Positions 6,284-9,204 of a stretch of 9,204 bases of DNA are shown piece after piece (position 1 is the first letter of the stretch; every line of letters begins with the position of its first letter). The DNA is taken from assembly GCA_905235615.1 (NCBI GenBank), contig CAJOMB010000115.1, forward strand, positions 1 through 9,204, in the 5' to 3' direction. The notes beneath the pieces were generated by a model, which saw only the letters and a program-made list of their open reading frames with translations, did no database searches and had not been told where the DNA came from. Both the position numbers and the translations under genes were made by a program. The DNA comes from an uncultured Bacteroidales bacterium. Lineage in GTDB: Bacteria; Bacteroidota; Bacteroidia; Bacteroidales; UBA932.

Positions 6284-9066
6284 AGTTCCAAAGATACGGA
6301 TTTTCCGTCATAATTCACACAAATGGCCTCCGTTTCGTCGGGACGGAAAGGAACCGGATGCTCAGGATCCACCACTTTTACGCAAATCTTGCGCGAACTG
6401 TGCATGCCCGGGAAGGAGCCTTCCCGCCGGCCGATGGTAAAGATACGTCCTTCATTGTTCCAATGCAGTTCGATGGTGCTGTAAGCCCCTTTTTCATAGT
6501 CGTAACTGAGGCCGTCATCCTCATAGAGGGTGAAGCGGGCATCGGCCCCGGCATAGACGAGGAGGAGCAGTTGTCCGTCGGTTTCCTGGGCCGTCCATTC
6601 AACGGCCGGACCCACGGGGACGATGCTGCCGGCACGGACATACAGGGGCATGCGCTCGTAAGGCGCCGCCACGGTGCGCCAGATGCCCGATCGGGTCGGG
6701 CATGACATTCCGTCACTCCCGGCGTGACCGGGAGTCTCCATGTATTCACCGGTATAGAAGTCGTACCAGCCGCCTTCCGGGAAATAGACCTCCCGGCTGC
6801 GGGCCTTGTATTCGGACACCGGGCAGGGCATGAAGGCCGGGCCCAGCATCCACTGGTCGGACAGGTCTCTCACCTGCGGGTCCTGCGGATAATCCATCGG
6901 CAGGCCGCGCATAAGGGTGCCGTCTTCAAAATGGGCCGATGCCGCAAGCGAATACAGGTAAGGCATGAGCCTGTACCGGAGCCGCATGTACCACAGGATG
7001 CTCTCGTAGGCCTTGGAGCCCTCCGGAGCTATGTTCCAGAGCTCCCGGCGCGGCCACTGGCCATGGGTGCGGAACAGCGGCACAAAACAGCCGAACTGGT
7101 GCCAGCGGGTCTGGAGCTCCTGCCATTCATCGGCATGGGCGGGGTCTTGGAACTTGCCCATTACCGAGAACCCCCCAATGTCCATGCCCCAGAACGGAAT
7201 GCCGCTCATGGAGTAGTTCAGGCCGGCGGCCATCTGCATACGCATGTCTGTCCAGGAAGTGCCGATATCTCCGCTCCAGGAAGCGGTGGAATAGCGCTGC
7301 AGGCCGGCAAAGCCGTTGCGGGTAAGCAGGAAAACGCGCTTGTCGGGATCCACGCTGCGCTGGCCCTCATAGATGGCCTGGGCGTTCACGAGGGCATAGG
7401 CGTTCAGGTATTCGGTGCTGCTTCCTAATGCATTGGGCGTAAGCAGCCACTTGAAATAGTCCATGGGAAGGCAGTCCCGCAGGTTGGGCTCGCTGGCGTC
7501 CATCCACCAGGCGTCTATCTTCCGGCCGTAGCGGGAGTAGAGGCTCTCGTCCATCTGGCGCCAGAACATCTTCCGGCCCCCGGCGGCATAAGCGTCGTAG
7601 AAACTCTGATGATGGCCCAGCCAGTCCGTGAGGCTGTCTTCCTCCGCATGGGTATAGGCATAACCGGCGGCTTTCAGCTCTTGGTAATGCTCCGTATGGG
7701 TGTAGAACTTGGGCCAGACGGAAATCATGAATCGGCCGTTGAGGGCGTGTACGCTGTCTATCATGGCTTCCGGGTCCGGGTAACGCTCCGGATCAAACGC
7801 ATGGCTTCCCCACTGGTCCTCTTTCCAATACTGCCAGTCCTGTACGATATTGTCCACCGGAATGTGCCTTGACCGCATCCGGGCCAGGGTGCCCACCAGG
7901 TCCTCCTGGGTGGAATAACGCTCCCGGCTCTGCCAGAAGCCCAGGGCCCACTTGGGCATCACGGGGGCTTTTCCGGTGAGGGTGCGGTAATCCTTGATGA
8001 CGCCGTCATAATCGTCGGCCGCCATGAAATAATAGTCCAGCTGGGGCTCCGCTTCGCTCCAGAAGGTGAGGCGGTCGCTCACGGCATCGGCAGGCAGCAC
8101 CCGCAGGCCAATGTAAGACACATCCCCGTCCGGCTCCCATTCCACCTTGACGGGCGTAGGAACGCCAGCCTCCAAACGGACCACATACTTGTAACTGTTG
8201 GGGTTCCAGGCCGGACGCCAGCGGCGGCTCATCGTCTCCTTTCCGCCTATCTCCGTACGCTGGAAACCGGCATAATACTGGATGAAATGATAATCTCCCG
8301 TAACGGGGGCGGTAATGGTTCCCTCATAGACCACCCGGGCCCCATTCAGTTTGATGGCCGGAAGATTCCGGATGGCCCATTCGTTTTCATAGAAGAGGCT
8401 GTCTTCCCTTTGGACGATGACAGTGCCGTCGGCCCCCTTGTAGGTGCCGGTAAGCTGGAGGTCAAAAACCTCTCCAAGCTGCCTGTAAGGCTGGTCCGTT
8501 CCCCATCGGCTCAGGGAATAGGCATCGAAAAGAAGGCCATACCCCTTGTTGGAGACCACTACGGGAACGCTGATTTTGGTATTGTACTGATACAGTTCTT
8601 CCTCCCGGCCCTTGTGGTTGAATTCACCCGCCTGATGCTGCCCCAAGCCATAAAACGCCTCGTCCTCGGTGGAAGCGAAGCTCACCGTGGTGCTCCAGAC
8701 CTTCTTGCCCTCCACCTCGATGGGGACAAAGCCCGTTTTGCCGTCCAAGGCCAACGGGGTTCCGTCGGCCCGGTAAAAATTCACCGTACCATCAGAGAGC
8801 ACTTCCACCTTCAGGGCCGATGTGCCGAGAACGGTTTTATCGGCCGTTTTTTCCACGGTGAATTTCCCGCAGCCTTCCTGCGGAAGGACGGAGAGGCTCC
8901 TGCGGTCACTCAGGCGGTCATCAGGGCTGGCCGATACACGGATCATCTCAGGACTGATGACCTGCAGGCGAATGATACCGGTCTGGGTCCTTACCAGAAC
9001 CTGATTCTTGGAAGAACAGGCGCAAAGGCAGAGGACCGTCACCAGGGCGCGGAATGCAAATCTCAT
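6280..9066 (-). CDS. GH31 alpha-xylosidase-like lipoprotein with PA14 insertion
   Basis: This 928-residue enzyme is predicted to remove alpha-1,6-xylose from xyloglucan oligosaccharides. The signal peptide ends in lipobox LCAC (Cys17), so it is membrane-anchored; this also supports the ATG at 9066. An N-terminal GH31 sandwich (about 25-200) is followed by a PA14 insertion (about 203-328: LTGTYKG, VYEGTITAPVTGDYHF, VKVEWEPDGDVSYIGLRVL), as in the Bacteroides ovatus and Cellvibrio xyloglucan alpha-xylosidases. The barrel runs from about 365 to 700, with nucleophile D523 in DAWWMDASEPN and acid/base D600 in ASWSGDIGTSW. C-terminal sandwiches follow (VYFPEGGWYDFYTGEY, PLYVRAGSIVP). WWMDASEP favours alpha-xylosidase over alpha-glucosidase, though not decisively. 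Residues about 777-795 are encoded by a REP-like doublet placed where relatives have a short loop. The gene starts 23 bases after the esterase stop and overlaps GH2 by four bases (GTGA), so it sits inside the operon. Confidence 0.9.
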   Translation of the reverse strand: MRFAFRALVTVLCLCACSSKNQVLVRTQTGIIRLQVISPEMIRVSASPDDRLSDRRSLSVLPQEGCGKFTVEKTADKTVLGTSALKVEVLSDGTVNFYRADGTPLALDGKTGFVPIEVEGKKVWSTTVSFASTEDEAFYGLGQHQAGEFNHKGREEELYQYNTKISVPVVVSNKGYGLLFDAYSLSRWGTDQPYRQLGEVFDLQLTGTYKGADGTVIVQREDSLFYENEWAIRNLPAIKLNGARVVYEGTITAPVTGDYHFIQYYAGFQRTEIGGKETMSRRWRPAWNPNSYKYVVRLEAGVPTPVKVEWEPDGDVSYIGLRVLPADAVSDRLTFWSEAEPQLDYYFMAADDYDGVIKDYRTLTGKAPVMPKWALGFWQSRERYSTQEDLVGTLARMRSRHIPVDNIVQDWQYWKEDQWGSHAFDPERYPDPEAMIDSVHALNGRFMISVWPKFYTHTEHYQELKAAGYAYTHAEEDSLTDWLGHHQSFYDAYAAGGRKMFWRQMDESLYSRYGRKIDAWWMDASEPNLRDCLPMDYFKWLLTPNALGSSTEYLNAYALVNAQAIYEGQRSVDPDKRVFLLTRNGFAGLQRYSTASWSGDIGTSWTDMRMQMAAGLNYSMSGIPFWGMDIGGFSVMGKFQDPAHADEWQELQTRWHQFGCFVPLFRTHGQWPRRELWNIAPEGSKAYESILWYMRLRYRLMPYLYSLAASAHFEDGTLMRGLPMDYPQDPQVRDLSDQWMLGPAFMPCPVSEYKARSREVYFPEGGWYDFYTGEYMETPGHAGSDGMSCPTRSGIWRTVAAPYERMPLYVRAGSIVPVGPAVEWTAQETDGQLLLLVYAGADARFTLYEDDGLSYDYEKGAYSTIELHWNNEGRIFTIGRREGSFPGMHSSRKICVKVVDPEHPVPFRPDETEAICVNYDGKSVSLEL
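6681..6707 (-). repeat. REP-like palindromic unit D1 inside the GH31 coding sequence (27 bp)
   Basis: Plus strand: AG, ATGCCCGA (6683-6690), loop TCGGG, TCGGGCAT (6696-6703), GACA. The 8-bp arms are perfect. In the unit's own orientation (minus strand) it reads TGTC, palindrome, CT. It is separated by three bases from D2, which faces it. Confidence 0.85.
6711..6737 (+). repeat. REP-like palindromic unit D2 inside the GH31 coding sequence (27 bp)
   Basis: Plus strand: CGTC, ACTCCCGG (6715-6722), loop CGTGA, CCGGGAGT (6728-6735), CT. It differs from unit A in one stem base pair (C-G in place of T-A) and in the loop. D1, spacer TTC and D2 add up to 57 bases, exactly 19 codons. Confidence 0.85.
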
Positions 9067-9089
9067 AGAATCAACAATTTACCCTTAAT

Positions 9090-9204
9090 TTAGTACTCCC
9101 AGTCATCGGAACGGAAAGGAGGCACGGGAATGCCGCTGGATTTCTGCAGGTTGGCGCCCATCCAGTTACGGAAGCCGTAACGGACGGCAACGGGGTTGGG
9201 CACC
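9090..9204 (-). CDS. Sialate O-acetylesterase-type (SASA) carbohydrate esterase, C-terminal tail only
   Basis: Only the last 37 codons are in the window, ending in TAA at 9090-9092. The tail reads VPNPVAVRYGFRNWMGANLQ and then GIPVPPFRSDDWEY. This closely follows the C-terminal pattern of SASA/DUF303 esterases (NPVAVRYG.RN, NL.N..GLP..PFRTD.W). In polysaccharide loci such enzymes remove O-acetyl groups from plant glycans. The catalytic serine region lies outside the window, so activity cannot be checked. The stop is 23 bases upstream of the GH31 start on the same strand, which suggests this gene leads the operon seen here. Deacetylation of galactosyl side chains before beta-galactosidase action would fit the neighbouring enzymes (inference). 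Confidence 0.7.
   Translation of the reverse strand, partial: VPNPVAVRYGFRNWMGANLQKSSGIPVPPFRSDDWEY

Noticed and set aside
4748..6313. Open frame of 521 codons on the plus strand opposite the GH2 gene
   Set aside because: It mirrors the GH2 codons, has no family signature, and its composition is that of an antisense shadow.
8287..9093. Plus-strand open frame of 268 codons opposite the GH31 N-terminus
   Set aside because: It lies entirely antisense to the GH31 signal peptide and N-terminal domain, with no start context or domain to support it.

Overview
The window is part of a carbohydrate-utilisation locus from a GC-rich member of the Bacteroidota, most likely a gut- or rumen-type Bacteroidales (inference). 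The evidence is the set of SusC/D-era exported glycosidases, lipoprotein signals, near-absence of Shine-Dalgarno motifs, a TAnnTTTG-type promoter and dispersed palindromes of the kind that translate as HSERSEES. All real genes are on the minus strand, so the biological order runs from high to low coordinates. No rRNA, tRNA, CRISPR array or transposase gene was seen, and no stretch over 300 bases lacks a gene.

Layout in transcription order: the C-terminal tail of a sialate O-acetylesterase-type (SASA) carbohydrate esterase (9204-9090); a GH31 lipoprotein with a PA14 insertion, probably an alpha-xylosidase (9066-6280); a GH2 beta-galactosidase-type enzyme (6283-4253, GTG start overlapping the GH31 stop); a GH3 beta-glucosidase lipoprotein (4260-1933, overlapping GH2 by 8 bases); a 121-base intergenic region made almost wholly of palindromic repeats; a cytoplasmic cellobiose/mannobiose 2-epimerase of the AGE family (1811-633); a palindrome that looks like a terminator; and the N-terminal part of an NMT1/THI5-like solute-binding protein with its own predicted promoter (522-1).

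Together, acetylesterase, alpha-xylosidase, beta-galactosidase and beta-glucosidase are the side-chain and backbone activities needed to take apart acetylated, galactosylated xyloglucan oligosaccharides in the periplasm. The cytoplasmic epimerase would then act on an imported beta-1,4-disaccharide. The upstream SusC/SusD pair and endo-glucanase are not in the window, so the xyloglucan assignment is an inference from enzyme families.

The most unusual content is a family of REP-like palindromes. Each unit is (C/T)GTC, then a 21-base palindrome, then CT: 27 bases, or nine codons. Copies lie between genes and also inside two enzyme genes without breaking the frame: one unit in GH3 (nine extra residues at the linker before the FnIII-like domain) and a convergent doublet of 27+3+27 bases in GH31 (19 extra residues in a C-terminal beta-sandwich loop). 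The GH2 enzyme separately appears to lack its immunoglobulin-like domain.
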